Of a stretch of 61,143 nucleotides of DNA, positions 53,588 to 61,143 are shown piece after piece. Below the pieces are notes generated by a model. The model had not been told where the DNA came from and ran no database searches. It saw only the letters and a list, made by a program, of their open reading frames with translations. Both the position numbers and the translations under genes were made by a program. Position 1 is the stretch's first letter. Each line of letters starts with the position of its first letter. The DNA is from an uncultured Acidobacteriota bacterium (GTDB taxonomy: Bacteria > Acidobacteriota > UBA6911 > RPQK01 > JAJDTT01), in NCBI GenBank assembly GCA_951812665.1, contig CATOST010000011.1:1-61143 (forward strand), written 5' to 3'.

Positions 53588-54388
53588 CTACTGCCCGAAG
53601 CGGTGAATCAGACCGAAACGGATCATGCCCATCTGGTTCCTCACCTCATAAGGACACGGACGACGGGGGTTTCCGGGCCCGCAACGGTTGTTCCCGGAGT
53701 GGTTGACGGTATGCGTGCTCCACCCGAAGTCCAGAAATGAACCCTCCAATCGCAGCATCCAGGCAGCGGACAGCGGAGCCTCGATGCCGGCCCCGATCAC
53801 CGGCCCTAGACCGAACGAACCGGCTTCAAATGAGTCATCCGGGTCCAAATGGGGAAGCACGTCTCGGGACGAATCGATGTCGGTGACGAAATTCGTAATC
53901 CTGGTGGCCGCCAGGCCGGCGGTGGCGAATACCGTCGCGCCGCGGACGGGTAACTCGAAGCCGACCCGACCCGTGGCGATCCACTGGAGGTTGGAACCGG
54001 CTGTCTCGTCCAGCCCTGCAGGATCGAGCCGGTTCGAACTTCCGGACAGGTCGCCGAACGCGCCGTCGAATTCGACCCGGAGCCGGACACCGCCGAGGAC
54101 GACCTTCGTCCCCAAGAGCGCGCCGGCGACGAACCGGTTGTCGCCGTAGTCAAGCGTGTATCCTGGTTGACCCCAGTTCGCGAAACCCTCGATGTCGACG
54201 ATCTTATTGCCCATGAGACCGGAGCCGATGAAGATTCCGGTGTAGGTCCTCCCCTTATCGGAAACGGATTCGTCACTTGCGGCGATTGCCGGCTTGCCGG
54301 GCACAAATACACACAGTGCTACCAGGGCGAGGATCGGCGTGCGCCAGGGGATGCTGGACCTGTGGGCGGGCCGGTGACTGTGTTGCAT
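53588..54388 (-). CDS. Outer-membrane beta-barrel protein B
   Basis: A 266-residue exported protein with a signal peptide ending KPAIAA and OmpA/Ail-like amphipathic strands (YTGIFIGSGLMGNKIVDIEG, VRLRVEFDGAFGDL, GRVGFELPVRGATVFATAG, AAWMLRLEGSFLDFGW). The final strand is MIRFGLIHRFGQ. A Cys pair in NRCGPGNPRRPCPY lies in a presumed loop, as in barrel A. GGAGAG precedes the ATG at 54388. Likely transcribed with barrel A. Confidence 0.72.
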   Translation of the reverse strand: MQHSHRPAHRSSIPWRTPILALVALCVFVPGKPAIAASDESVSDKGRTYTGIFIGSGLMGNKIVDIEGFANWGQPGYTLDYGDNRFVAGALLGTKVVLGGVRLRVEFDGAFGDLSGSSNRLDPAGLDETAGSNLQWIATGRVGFELPVRGATVFATAGLAATRITNFVTDIDSSRDVLPHLDPDDSFEAGSFGLGPVIGAGIEAPLSAAWMLRLEGSFLDFGWSTHTVNHSGNNRCGPGNPRRPCPYEVRNQMGMIRFGLIHRFGQ

Positions 54389-54445
54389 GGCTTTCTCTCC
54401 GGAGACTAGAATCCGTGTGAATTATGCCTCAGCAGGGGGACCATC

Positions 54446-55285
54446 ATGGCAAATGAGAAAAGTAGGAAGATGGAGGGTAAGCGGGTCCTGGTTACCGGGG
54501 CGGGAACCGGGATTGGACGGGGTATTGCCCTGGAGTTCGCCGCTGAGGGCGCCGCAGTCGTGCTCCACTACTGTCACAGCAACGCCGGGTGTAAGTCTGC
54601 CGTGGAGAAGATCCACAGCTCAGGGGGGCGAGCCTGGGCGGTGGGCGCCGATTTCCGGCGGATTGAGTCGGTCCAGGGCTTGGCGGCACAAGCAGCGGAG
54701 TTGCTGGGCGGAATCGACGTGCTGGTCAACAACTCCGGCGTGACGGCGAACAGCCCGTTCGAGGAGACCACGCCCCACCACTTCGACACCCTCTTCGACA
54801 TCAACTTCAAGGCCATGTTCTTTCTGACTCAGGCGGTTCTGCCGGCAATGGTCGAACAGGAGGGGGGCGCGGTCATCAATCTGACCTCCGTCCATGCCTA
54901 TGCGGGTCTGGTCGAGCACTCCGTCTACGCCGCCACCAAAGGGGCCATCGTGGCGTTCACTCGCGAGGTCTCATTGGAGTTGATCCAGAAAGGGGTGCGG
55001 GTCAACGCCATCGCACCCGGCTGGATCCGGGTCCCGAACCAAGACAAGGTGTTGGGAGAGAACTTTGACTGGGAGGCGGCCGAGAAGACGCTGCCCGCCG
55101 GCTTTATCGGCACTCCCAGGGACATCGGGCGCCTGGCCGTTTTTCTGGCTTCCGAGGATTCGCGCTACATCGCGGGACAGACGCTGGTCATCGACGGGGG
55201 GCAACTGGCGATCATGCCCAACACCGGGGATTTTCGCGGCCGCCGCCGGTTCCGGTTCGGCGAGGAATACGTGGGCATTCCCTGA
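54446..55285 (+). CDS. Short-chain dehydrogenase/reductase
   Basis: A 279-residue SDR. Cofactor motif TGAGTGIG (17-24), NNSG motif in VLVNNSGVTAN, catalytic Ser/Tyr/Lys in NLTSVHAY and SVYAATKGAIVAF, and the common C-terminal SRYIAGQTLVIDGGQ. NAD(P)-dependent oxidation or reduction of a sugar, polyol or hydroxy acid is expected. AGGGGG precedes the ATG at 54446. It converges on the SMP-30/URO-D operon and may serve the same pathway. Confidence 0.92.
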   Translation: MANEKSRKMEGKRVLVTGAGTGIGRGIALEFAAEGAAVVLHYCHSNAGCKSAVEKIHSSGGRAWAVGADFRRIESVQGLAAQAAELLGGIDVLVNNSGVTANSPFEETTPHHFDTLFDINFKAMFFLTQAVLPAMVEQEGGAVINLTSVHAYAGLVEHSVYAATKGAIVAFTREVSLELIQKGVRVNAIAPGWIRVPNQDKVLGENFDWEAAEKTLPAGFIGTPRDIGRLAVFLASEDSRYIAGQTLVIDGGQLAIMPNTGDFRGRRRFRFGEEYVGIP

Positions 55286-55286
55286 C

Positions 55287-55405
55287 TCCGGCATAGCCGG
55301 AACCAAAATTTCTTTGCCGAAGCGGCGGCATTCCGGCCGCCGACTCCTCGTCTGGCCTCGTATTGCTCCGCTTTGAACCGAAGAGGGCGCCCACAAGGGG
55401 CGCCC
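55287..55405. repeat. Cluster of three hairpins between convergent genes
   Basis: TCCGGC-ATA-GCCGGA (55287-55301) directly after the SDR stop and followed by AAAATTTCTTT (possible terminator); GGCGGC-ATTCCG-GCCGCC (55324-55341); GGGCGCCC-ACAAG-GGGCGCCC (55385-55405), ending at the SMP-30 stop. The last two resemble the dispersed family. Confidence 0.6.
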
Positions 55406-56293
55406 CTACATCCCGATGCGGGACCGGAACTCGGGCACGCCGGTGGGACCGGGCCTGAGGACGATGAGGGCGCCGGCCGCCGGTCCCAGGTCCTCGTCTT
55501 CCGGATGAGTTCCGGTGGTGACGTAGAGATCCGAAAGGTCTCTTCCTCCGAAGGCCACGCTGGCGGTGAACTTGGCCGGAAGCTCGATGGTCCGCTTCCG
55601 CCTGCCGGTGGGACCGAATTGGAGCACTCTCCCGCCCATGGCCATGGCGATCCAGAGGTTATGCTCACTGTCCAGCGTCATGCCGTCGGCGTATCCGTCC
55701 ACAGCCGGATCCAAGCGCAGAAAGGCCCGGCGCCGGCTGAGGGCGCCGGTCCGGATATCGTAGTCGAATTCCCAGACGACGTTGTCCAGGGAATCGATGA
55801 AGAAGAAGTGGCCAAGGTCGGAGCTGAAGGCCATGCCGTTGGGGATCCCCAATCCCTCCAGCACCACCTCGTAAGACCCGTCCCAATCCAGCCGGTAGAG
55901 CCGTCCCCGTTTCGATTCCAGATCTTCAAAGGGCATGGCGCCGGCGAACACCCGTCCTTCGGGATCCGCGATGACGTCGTTGAAGCGCCGGTCCGCTTCC
56001 TCGGGGATGGAATCCAGTAAATTTCTGACGATTCGGCCTCCTCGCCAGACGGCCACGGTGCCCCCATCCATGAAGAACAGCAAAGAGCCGTCGGTCTGGA
56101 GCGTCATCCCGCCCACCATCCGACCCTCGTAGCAGAGCCGGTTCCTTCCGCTCGCAGGCTCATACCAGTAGATCCGGCTCGACAGGATATCGGTCCAATA
56201 GAGCCTTTCCTCATCGGGATGCCAGACGGGCCCTTCGCCTACCGTGCAGCGGAGGTCGGCCACCACTTGGAATTCAGGGGTCTCTCGGGTCAT
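55406..56293 (-). CDS. SMP-30/gluconolactonase-family protein
   Basis: A 295-residue six-bladed propeller of the SMP-30/regucalcin family. Metal-binding residues are visible: Glu20 in VGEGPVWHPDE, Asn in GLGIPNGMAFSSD and Asp in DGYADGMTLDSE. The family hydrolyses sugar lactones formed by dehydrogenases. I chose the ATG at 56293 (MTRETPEFQV). It starts 25 bases after the URO-D stop, so they share an operon. No signal peptide, hence cytoplasmic. Confidence 0.9.
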   Translation of the reverse strand: MTRETPEFQVVADLRCTVGEGPVWHPDEERLYWTDILSSRIYWYEPASGRNRLCYEGRMVGGMTLQTDGSLLFFMDGGTVAVWRGGRIVRNLLDSIPEEADRRFNDVIADPEGRVFAGAMPFEDLESKRGRLYRLDWDGSYEVVLEGLGIPNGMAFSSDLGHFFFIDSLDNVVWEFDYDIRTGALSRRRAFLRLDPAVDGYADGMTLDSEHNLWIAMAMGGRVLQFGPTGRRKRTIELPAKFTASVAFGGRDLSDLYVTTGTHPEDEDLGPAAGALIVLRPGPTGVPEFRSRIGM

Positions 56294-56318
56294 GCGGTCC
56301 GTTTCTTCTCCGTGGGAG

Positions 56319-57470
56319 TCAATAGCGGCCGTACTCCTGCCCGGTCTGCGCGAACACCTGGATGTTGCCAGGAGCCGAATCCATGATCTGACCGGTCGAC
56401 CGCAGGACATACCGGCCTCCGCCGCCGGCAGCGTCGAGGCAGCGCTTCACTTCGTCGCGGACTGCCTCGGGCTTGCCCTCCGGCAGGATGCGTTCGTTGA
56501 AGCCTCCGTTCAGGGTGATTCGATCTCCGACCCGGCTTTTGGACTCGGCCAAATCGAAATCGCCGGACGAGGTCTTGGGAGTCAAGGTCTCCAGGGAATG
56601 GGCGCCGGTGTCGGCCATGTCCTCGATGAAGGCCTGACCGCAACCGCAGTTGTGATAGCTGACCAGGAACCCCACCTCCTTGGCCGCTTCCACCACCGCC
56701 TTGTCGTACGGGTACATGAACCGCCGGAACTGAGCGGGGGAAAATCCGATCCCGGCCCACGACTGGTCGTAGAGGATGGAATGAACTCCGGTGGCGGCCA
56801 GATGGCGAACCCTCCGGATGGCCCGATCCCTGAGGAACTCGGAGAACTTCTCCACGAATCCGGGTTGGTCGATCAGGTCGCAAGCCAAGGTCACGAGTCC
56901 CCGCATGTTGGACGCCTCACCCCAGACGCCGATGAAGCAGTGCATGAAGAAGGCCCGGTCCCCGGCCGCATCCACCATGGCCTTCAGCCTGTCCTGGTTC
57001 AGGCTCTCCGGCTCCGGCAGGTAGCGAATGCAGAGGTCCAGGTCGCGCTCGTTCTTGACGGCCGGCTCCACCTCGGCCACTTGCCCCTCGCCCATCCGGT
57101 AGCTCCAGGTGACCGGTCCCTCCGGAGTCGTTGCCGTGAAGCGGTGGGTGCGAAAGTTCCGGCCGTCCTCCTGGACCTCCTCCCGGACCCGCCAGGTTTC
57201 CAATGCCTCTTCCGGCCAGCTGTAGAGCAACCGGGGGTACCGGTGCATCGAGAACCGGCGCTCGTCCGGCGTCACCAGGACCGGATCCAGTCCCAGGTCT
57301 TCCTGGATCCGGATCATCGTGAGGGGGTCTTCCACCAACTCCTCCAGAATGACCCGGGGGCCCTTGCCGGTGAGTTGGCGCAGGAGCGGCATGCCGAGCC
57401 AGGCGCAGATGGGAACCCGGTCGGTGGGTCGTCCGGTATAGGCGGCTTCAAATCGCTCGCGGGTGTTCAT
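56319..57470 (-). CDS. URO-D/MtaA-like methyltransferase-family protein
   Basis: A 383-residue protein of the uroporphyrinogen-decarboxylase superfamily, but not a HemE: the substrate-side residues differ, and it has His273-Asn-Cys275-Gly-Cys277 (SYHNCGCGQ), like the zinc site of MtaA/CmuA corrinoid-linked methyltransferases. Start ATG 57470 (MNTRERFEAAYTG). In sugar-pathway clusters of this kind such proteins are common but their reaction is unproven. It is the first gene of the two-gene operon with SMP-30. No corrinoid protein is encoded in the window. Confidence 0.82.
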   Translation of the reverse strand: MNTRERFEAAYTGRPTDRVPICAWLGMPLLRQLTGKGPRVILEELVEDPLTMIRIQEDLGLDPVLVTPDERRFSMHRYPRLLYSWPEEALETWRVREEVQEDGRNFRTHRFTATTPEGPVTWSYRMGEGQVAEVEPAVKNERDLDLCIRYLPEPESLNQDRLKAMVDAAGDRAFFMHCFIGVWGEASNMRGLVTLACDLIDQPGFVEKFSEFLRDRAIRRVRHLAATGVHSILYDQSWAGIGFSPAQFRRFMYPYDKAVVEAAKEVGFLVSYHNCGCGQAFIEDMADTGAHSLETLTPKTSSGDFDLAESKSRVGDRITLNGGFNERILPEGKPEAVRDEVKRCLDAAGGGGRYVLRSTGQIMDSAPGNIQVFAQTGQEYGRY

Positions 57471-57708
57471 GGGCGTTCCACACCTCGCCACCCCGTGAAG
57501 AATTGGGGCTGCCGAGAGGGCTCATCGTAAGCCATGATTCGGGCCCGGGCAAACGGAGCGTGCCGGGCTCGCAAGCTGGGATCGTTTCCGCCCGGAGCCC
57601 GGTCGACGGGGACCCAATCGTCTCGGCCTTGTGCTATCATCTTTGTTATTGCATCACATTGATTAAGCGGACCAGGGCGTCCAGCGAGTCTGCAAAGGAC
57701 CTTCTGTT

Positions 57709-59640
57709 TTGCGGTTGACGAAATTCCAATCTTTGAAGTCCATTTCATTGGTGGTGACGCAGATGTTTCTGCTGGTTTCCGCCATCCTCCCGGTCTCTCC
57801 ACTGAAAGCCGAAAAGAAGCCTCTGCCGAGTGACCCCCGGGCCCTTTACATCTATCCGGTGGGAGGGCAGCGGGGAGCGGTTGCGGAGGTCCGGATCAAG
57901 GGTCAGACACTCCAGGGAACCTATGCGGTCTGGACCGATTGCAACGCGCTTCGGGGCCGGGTGAAGCAGATCGAAGAGATCGACGAGGCCGGAAACAGCC
58001 CCTATGTGTTTGGGAACATCCCATTGAGCCACCGGGTCACCGTGGAGGTGGAGATCGCGCCCGACGCCGAGCTCGGCGGCCATTCTCTCCGGTTGGTGTC
58101 CCCGAGGGGCGTCTCCGACCCCCTTCCGTTCCGAGTGAGTTCGGAACTGGAGCCGCTGGTCCGGGAGGACGTGAGCCGGACCGGACCCGGTCGTCCGACC
58201 CAGGGACAGCCGTTGGAATATCCCGTTGCCGTCAATGGACTGATCGGCCGGTCGTTGGGTGGGGAGGTCGACTATTACAGCGTCGACGTGGATTCAAACC
58301 GTGAACTCTATTTCGAAGTCTTCTTCCCGGCCCGGGGTTCGGGTCCGATCCCCAAGATGCTGCTCTATCTGTATCGGCATGAACCGAGCTGGGTGGACCC
58401 GCACCGCCTCCGGAGGCTGGCATTCAATGACGATCCCGTCGTTCATGAAGCCGGTCTGTTCGCCGCACACGGGACCGTTCACCGCGCGAGCCTGAAGCAT
58501 CGATTCGCCGACTCGGGGCGGTATCTGATCGCGGTCAAGGGCTTCGACGACCGGGGCGGACCTGATTTCGTCTACCAACTTCGAATCGTCGACGCGGACG
58601 GCGAAGAGATCTCCGCCGACAGGAGTTCCTGGCCGTTGGCGCATTCCGATCCGTACGCGTGGTTCGAACGAAGGTTCCAGGTAAGGGTTTCTCCGGCCCG
58701 TCTCCAGGAACTGTCCAAGCGAACCGTTCTCCAGGCCGGGGAAGCAAGAGAGACGGAGAGCGTGACCGGATCGGCCGGATCCGCGGGCGCCTCTGGAGTG
58801 GATGACACCGCCGGTCCCGCTCCGGAACGCGGTTCCCTCGGGACCGTTTCCATACGTCGGCTCGGAGCAACTATTGAAAACGTTCCCGAACCGGCCCTGG
58901 TGACTCTTCCGGCGATTGTCGAAGGAGTCATTGATCGTCCCGGCAAATCCGACCGCGTAAAGTTTTCAGCCAGCGCCGGCCAGTCCGTGGCAGTGGAGGT
59001 CGAGACCCCCCGGGATACGGTTCCCATCTTCGTTCCCTGGGTGCAGGTTCTGGACCGGGAAGAGGAGGTGGTCTTCAGCGCCATCTACAATCGAGTCACG
59101 GGCAACAACGTCATGCTGTTTCGTGAACTCGAATCGAAAATGATCTATACCTTCGACCGGGGAGGGGAATACACTCTGCAGATTCGGGAGTTGACGACGG
59201 CGCACGCGGGATCCGACTTCGCCTACCGCGTGTTGATCCGGCCCCAGATCCCCCACGTCGGACATTTGAAGGTGGAACCGGACCGCCTCAACCTGGTGCA
59301 GGGCCAAGCCGCCCGTCTGACCGTCACCGTAGACCGCGAAGAAAATTTCGAAGGGGAAGTTGCCCTTGTGGTCGAAGAGCTTCCGGAAGGTGTCCACGCC
59401 TATGCGACGGCGGTTCCGGAGCCGGAACAGCCCCCCGCCTTCGACGAGTCGGAGAAACACATGTTCCGTCCCGAGACCCAGAAGGTTTCCATTTCGCTGA
59501 TGGCCGGGGATGGAGCCTCGACCACGAACCTTCCGCGCATGGTGCGAGTCAAGGCCCGGGCCATCGTGGGCGGGAAGATGGGGCCGCTGATTCCGGTGGC
59601 CGTGGTTCCCTTGATGGTGGTGGCGCCTCCACAAACTTGA
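57709..59640 (+). CDS. Exported PPC-domain-like protein paired with a DUF1549 gene
   Basis: A 643-residue exported protein. The TTG at 57709 is the start (AAAGGA 9 bases upstream); a signal peptide ends near SPLKAE. Two segments resemble bacterial pre-peptidase C-terminal domains (VDYYSVDVDSNRELYFEVFF and SDRVKFSASAGQSVAVEVET), each a beta-sandwich, with an Ig-like end (LKVEPDRLNLVQGQAARLTV). No enzyme domain is seen. It sits 30 bp upstream of the DUF1549-type gene, an arrangement usual for the planctomycete-cytochrome modules, and probably is a periplasmic binding component. Confidence 0.75.
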   Translation: MRLTKFQSLKSISLVVTQMFLLVSAILPVSPLKAEKKPLPSDPRALYIYPVGGQRGAVAEVRIKGQTLQGTYAVWTDCNALRGRVKQIEEIDEAGNSPYVFGNIPLSHRVTVEVEIAPDAELGGHSLRLVSPRGVSDPLPFRVSSELEPLVREDVSRTGPGRPTQGQPLEYPVAVNGLIGRSLGGEVDYYSVDVDSNRELYFEVFFPARGSGPIPKMLLYLYRHEPSWVDPHRLRRLAFNDDPVVHEAGLFAAHGTVHRASLKHRFADSGRYLIAVKGFDDRGGPDFVYQLRIVDADGEEISADRSSWPLAHSDPYAWFERRFQVRVSPARLQELSKRTVLQAGEARETESVTGSAGSAGASGVDDTAGPAPERGSLGTVSIRRLGATIENVPEPALVTLPAIVEGVIDRPGKSDRVKFSASAGQSVAVEVETPRDTVPIFVPWVQVLDREEEVVFSAIYNRVTGNNVMLFRELESKMIYTFDRGGEYTLQIRELTTAHAGSDFAYRVLIRPQIPHVGHLKVEPDRLNLVQGQAARLTVTVDREENFEGEVALVVEELPEGVHAYATAVPEPEQPPAFDESEKHMFRPETQKVSISLMAGDGASTTNLPRMVRVKARAIVGGKMGPLIPVAVVPLMVVAPPQT

Positions 59641-59670
59641 ATTTTGGCGATCCCGACGGAGAAGGATCCC

Positions 59671-61143
59671 TTGATCAGATCGTTTCTAGCCTCCATCGCT
59701 CCCCTCTGGCTCGGCCTTTCCGTGGCATACGGAAGCCACTCCATGCCCCCGGTTCCGAGTCACGACCCGGCGTTGCTGTCGGCTCGCATTTTTCCCGAAT
59801 CGGCCACGCTTCGGGAGCAGGGGGCGTCGCAGCGGTTTCTTGTGATCGGCAGGTTCGCCGACGGTCTGGAGCGGGATCTGACTTCCGCCAGCCGCTTCAG
59901 CCTCGGCGATTCCAGCCTGGCAAGCGTCAGCGAGGCCGGCACGGTCAGCGCCTTGGCTGATGGCGAGACCGAACTTGAAGCCGAAATCCGGGGCCACCGG
60001 CTCAGGGCCGCCGTTCGACTCGTGGACTCGGGGCGGGAAACCCCGCAGAGCTTCGAGCGCGCCGTCTCGCCCGTTCTCACCAAGAGCGGCTGCAACGACA
60101 GCGGCTGTCATGGAGGTGTCAAGGGACGGGGTGGCTTCAAACTGTCGCTCAACTCGTTGAATCCGCGCGAGGATTACGACTGGATCGTGAGGGGGGGCGT
60201 CTACCACGTGCTGTCGCCAGAGGCGGGCGAACCTCTGGTTCCGCGGATCGATCTGGCCGCGCCGGCCGAGAGTCTTCTACTGAAGAAACCGACCTTCGCC
60301 ATTCCCCACGGCGGTGGCCCGCGCTTCGATACGGATTCCCAGGAATACGAGACGATCGTGAATTGGGTCCGGATCGGCGCTCCGTTTGAAGCGAAAGGAG
60401 GCGTTGCCGTTCCGCGGATCGAGGGAGTGGCGGTCTACCCCGAAGAAATCGTCCTGGATGGAAAGGGAGTCCATCGCCTGGCAGTCACGGCCAAGTTGTC
60501 CGATGGCCGGACCCGGGACATCAGCGATGAGGTCCGTTACGAATCCCAGAACCGTGCCGTGGCCAAAGTGGACGCCGACGGCGTGGTCAGCGCCGTCAAA
60601 TCCGGCGAGACCAACGTCCTGGTTCGGGCCGCCGGCCACACGGTTCATGCCCGCATCGGCGTCATCGCCGAGCCCATCTCCGACTATCCGGACATCCCCG
60701 AGTGGAACTTCATCGACCGGCATGTCATCGCCAAGCTGAAGCGTTTTCACCTGATCCCTTCGGAGCTCTCGGACGACTCCGAGTTCCTGAGGCGGGTCTG
60801 CCTGGACGTCATCGGCACCCTGCCGCCCCCGAACCGGGTCCGCGAATTCCTGGAGGATTCCGATCCGGACAAACGGAATCAACTCATCGAGATTCTGCTG
60901 GAGTCGCCGGAATACGTGGATTTCTGGACCTTCCGCTTTTCCGACCTGCTGCGGGTGGTGCAGGAGCCCAACTACAGTCAGCTCTACTGGGAGTGGATTC
61001 GAAGCAGCGTCGCCTCCAACAAACCGTACGATCAGATGGCCCGGGAACGCTTGGACGCCCAGGGCCGGGACCGGCCGTCGCGGCACTACTTCGAGAACAA
61101 CTCACAGCCGGAGAGGATCCTCTCCGAGGAGCTTCGCGTTTAC
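59671..61143 (+). CDS. DUF1549-type cytochrome protein with Big2 domains (3' end off window)
   Basis: 491 residues are visible from the TTG at 59671 (GAAGGA 4-5 bases upstream), and the frame is open to the window edge. A signal-like segment (FLASIAPLWLGLSVAYG) is followed by a Big2-like Ig domain, then the family heme motif CNDSGCHGG (C-x4-CH) with RGGFKLSLNSLNPREDYDW. A second Big2 domain follows (GVAVYPEEIVLDGKGVHRL, then LVRAAGHTV) and the start of DUF1549 (NFIDRHVIAKLKRFHLIPSE, FLRRVCLDVIGTLPPPNRV). By analogy with the other modules the missing part should contain DUF1553, with a DUF1501 gene next. Confidence 0.88.
   Translation, partial: MIRSFLASIAPLWLGLSVAYGSHSMPPVPSHDPALLSARIFPESATLREQGASQRFLVIGRFADGLERDLTSASRFSLGDSSLASVSEAGTVSALADGETELEAEIRGHRLRAAVRLVDSGRETPQSFERAVSPVLTKSGCNDSGCHGGVKGRGGFKLSLNSLNPREDYDWIVRGGVYHVLSPEAGEPLVPRIDLAAPAESLLLKKPTFAIPHGGGPRFDTDSQEYETIVNWVRIGAPFEAKGGVAVPRIEGVAVYPEEIVLDGKGVHRLAVTAKLSDGRTRDISDEVRYESQNRAVAKVDADGVVSAVKSGETNVLVRAAGHTVHARIGVIAEPISDYPDIPEWNFIDRHVIAKLKRFHLIPSELSDDSEFLRRVCLDVIGTLPPPNRVREFLEDSDPDKRNQLIEILLESPEYVDFWTFRFSDLLRVVQEPNYSQLYWEWIRSSVASNKPYDQMARERLDAQGRDRPSRHYFENNSQPERILSEELRVY

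Overview
The window is GC-rich bacterial DNA with no rRNA or tRNA gene that I could see. It has strong Shine-Dalgarno sites, many secreted, TAT-exported or lipid-anchored proteins, and three separate DUF1549/DUF1592/DUF1501/DUF1552-type 'planctomycete cytochrome' modules. It also carries several sialidase-like beta-propellers, Gfo/Idh/MocA oxidoreductases and ThuA/DUF1080 proteins. This mix is typical of Acidobacteriota (Solibacter-like or marine/sponge-associated lineages) and of the Planctomycetes/Verrucomicrobia group. I favour Acidobacteriota, but gene content alone does not settle the phylum.

Layout. 1-6 kb: a truncated sialidase, a frameshifted sodium:solute symporter, a ParDE-like toxin-antitoxin (TA) pair, a frameshifted thiamine-diphosphate enzyme and a VapBC pair. 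6-12 kb: a minus-strand operon of a Gfo/Idh/MocA dehydrogenase, two paralogous amidohydrolases and a Rieske protein, then a DUF523-DUF1722 protein and an aldo/keto reductase. 12-21.5 kb: a second dehydrogenase, a propeller plus DUF3604 lipoprotein, a sialidase, NagB, and a RraA/DUF1080/NHL operon. 21.5-31 kb: ATP-type PEP carboxykinase, a ThuA-lectin fusion, a glutamate-cysteine-ligase/CBS fusion, an MFS carrier and a two-domain propeller/glycosidase-like protein. 31-37 kb: an orphan XRE antitoxin, a DUF1592/DUF1552 pair, a leucine-rich-repeat protein and an isochorismatase. 37-42 kb: a HEPN-MNT pair, a 28-bp tandem hairpin array, and two direct copies of a TAT-exported Gfo/Idh/MocA gene, both frame-disrupted, around small low-GC genes. 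42-61 kb: a glycosidase-like protein, a TPR protein, a dicarboxylate symporter, a sialidase remnant, two more cytochrome-type modules, an intact SSS symporter, two outer-membrane barrels, an SDR, and a URO-D/SMP-30 operon.

How the genes fit together. Most genes look like an accessory carbohydrate/organic-acid catabolic region. Secreted propeller hydrolases release sugars and SSS, MFS and DAACS carriers import them. Gfo/Idh/MocA, AKR and SDR enzymes oxidise or reduce them, DUF1080 and ThuA proteins may handle 3-keto-glycosides, and RraA, TPP, SMP-30, amidohydrolase and URO-D enzymes complete uncharacterised routes. No conventional transcription factor is visible; the only DNA-binding regulators are TA antitoxins. 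A family of short perfect hairpins, often paired in composite elements, sits at gene ends throughout. The clear frame disruptions cluster next to the TA modules.
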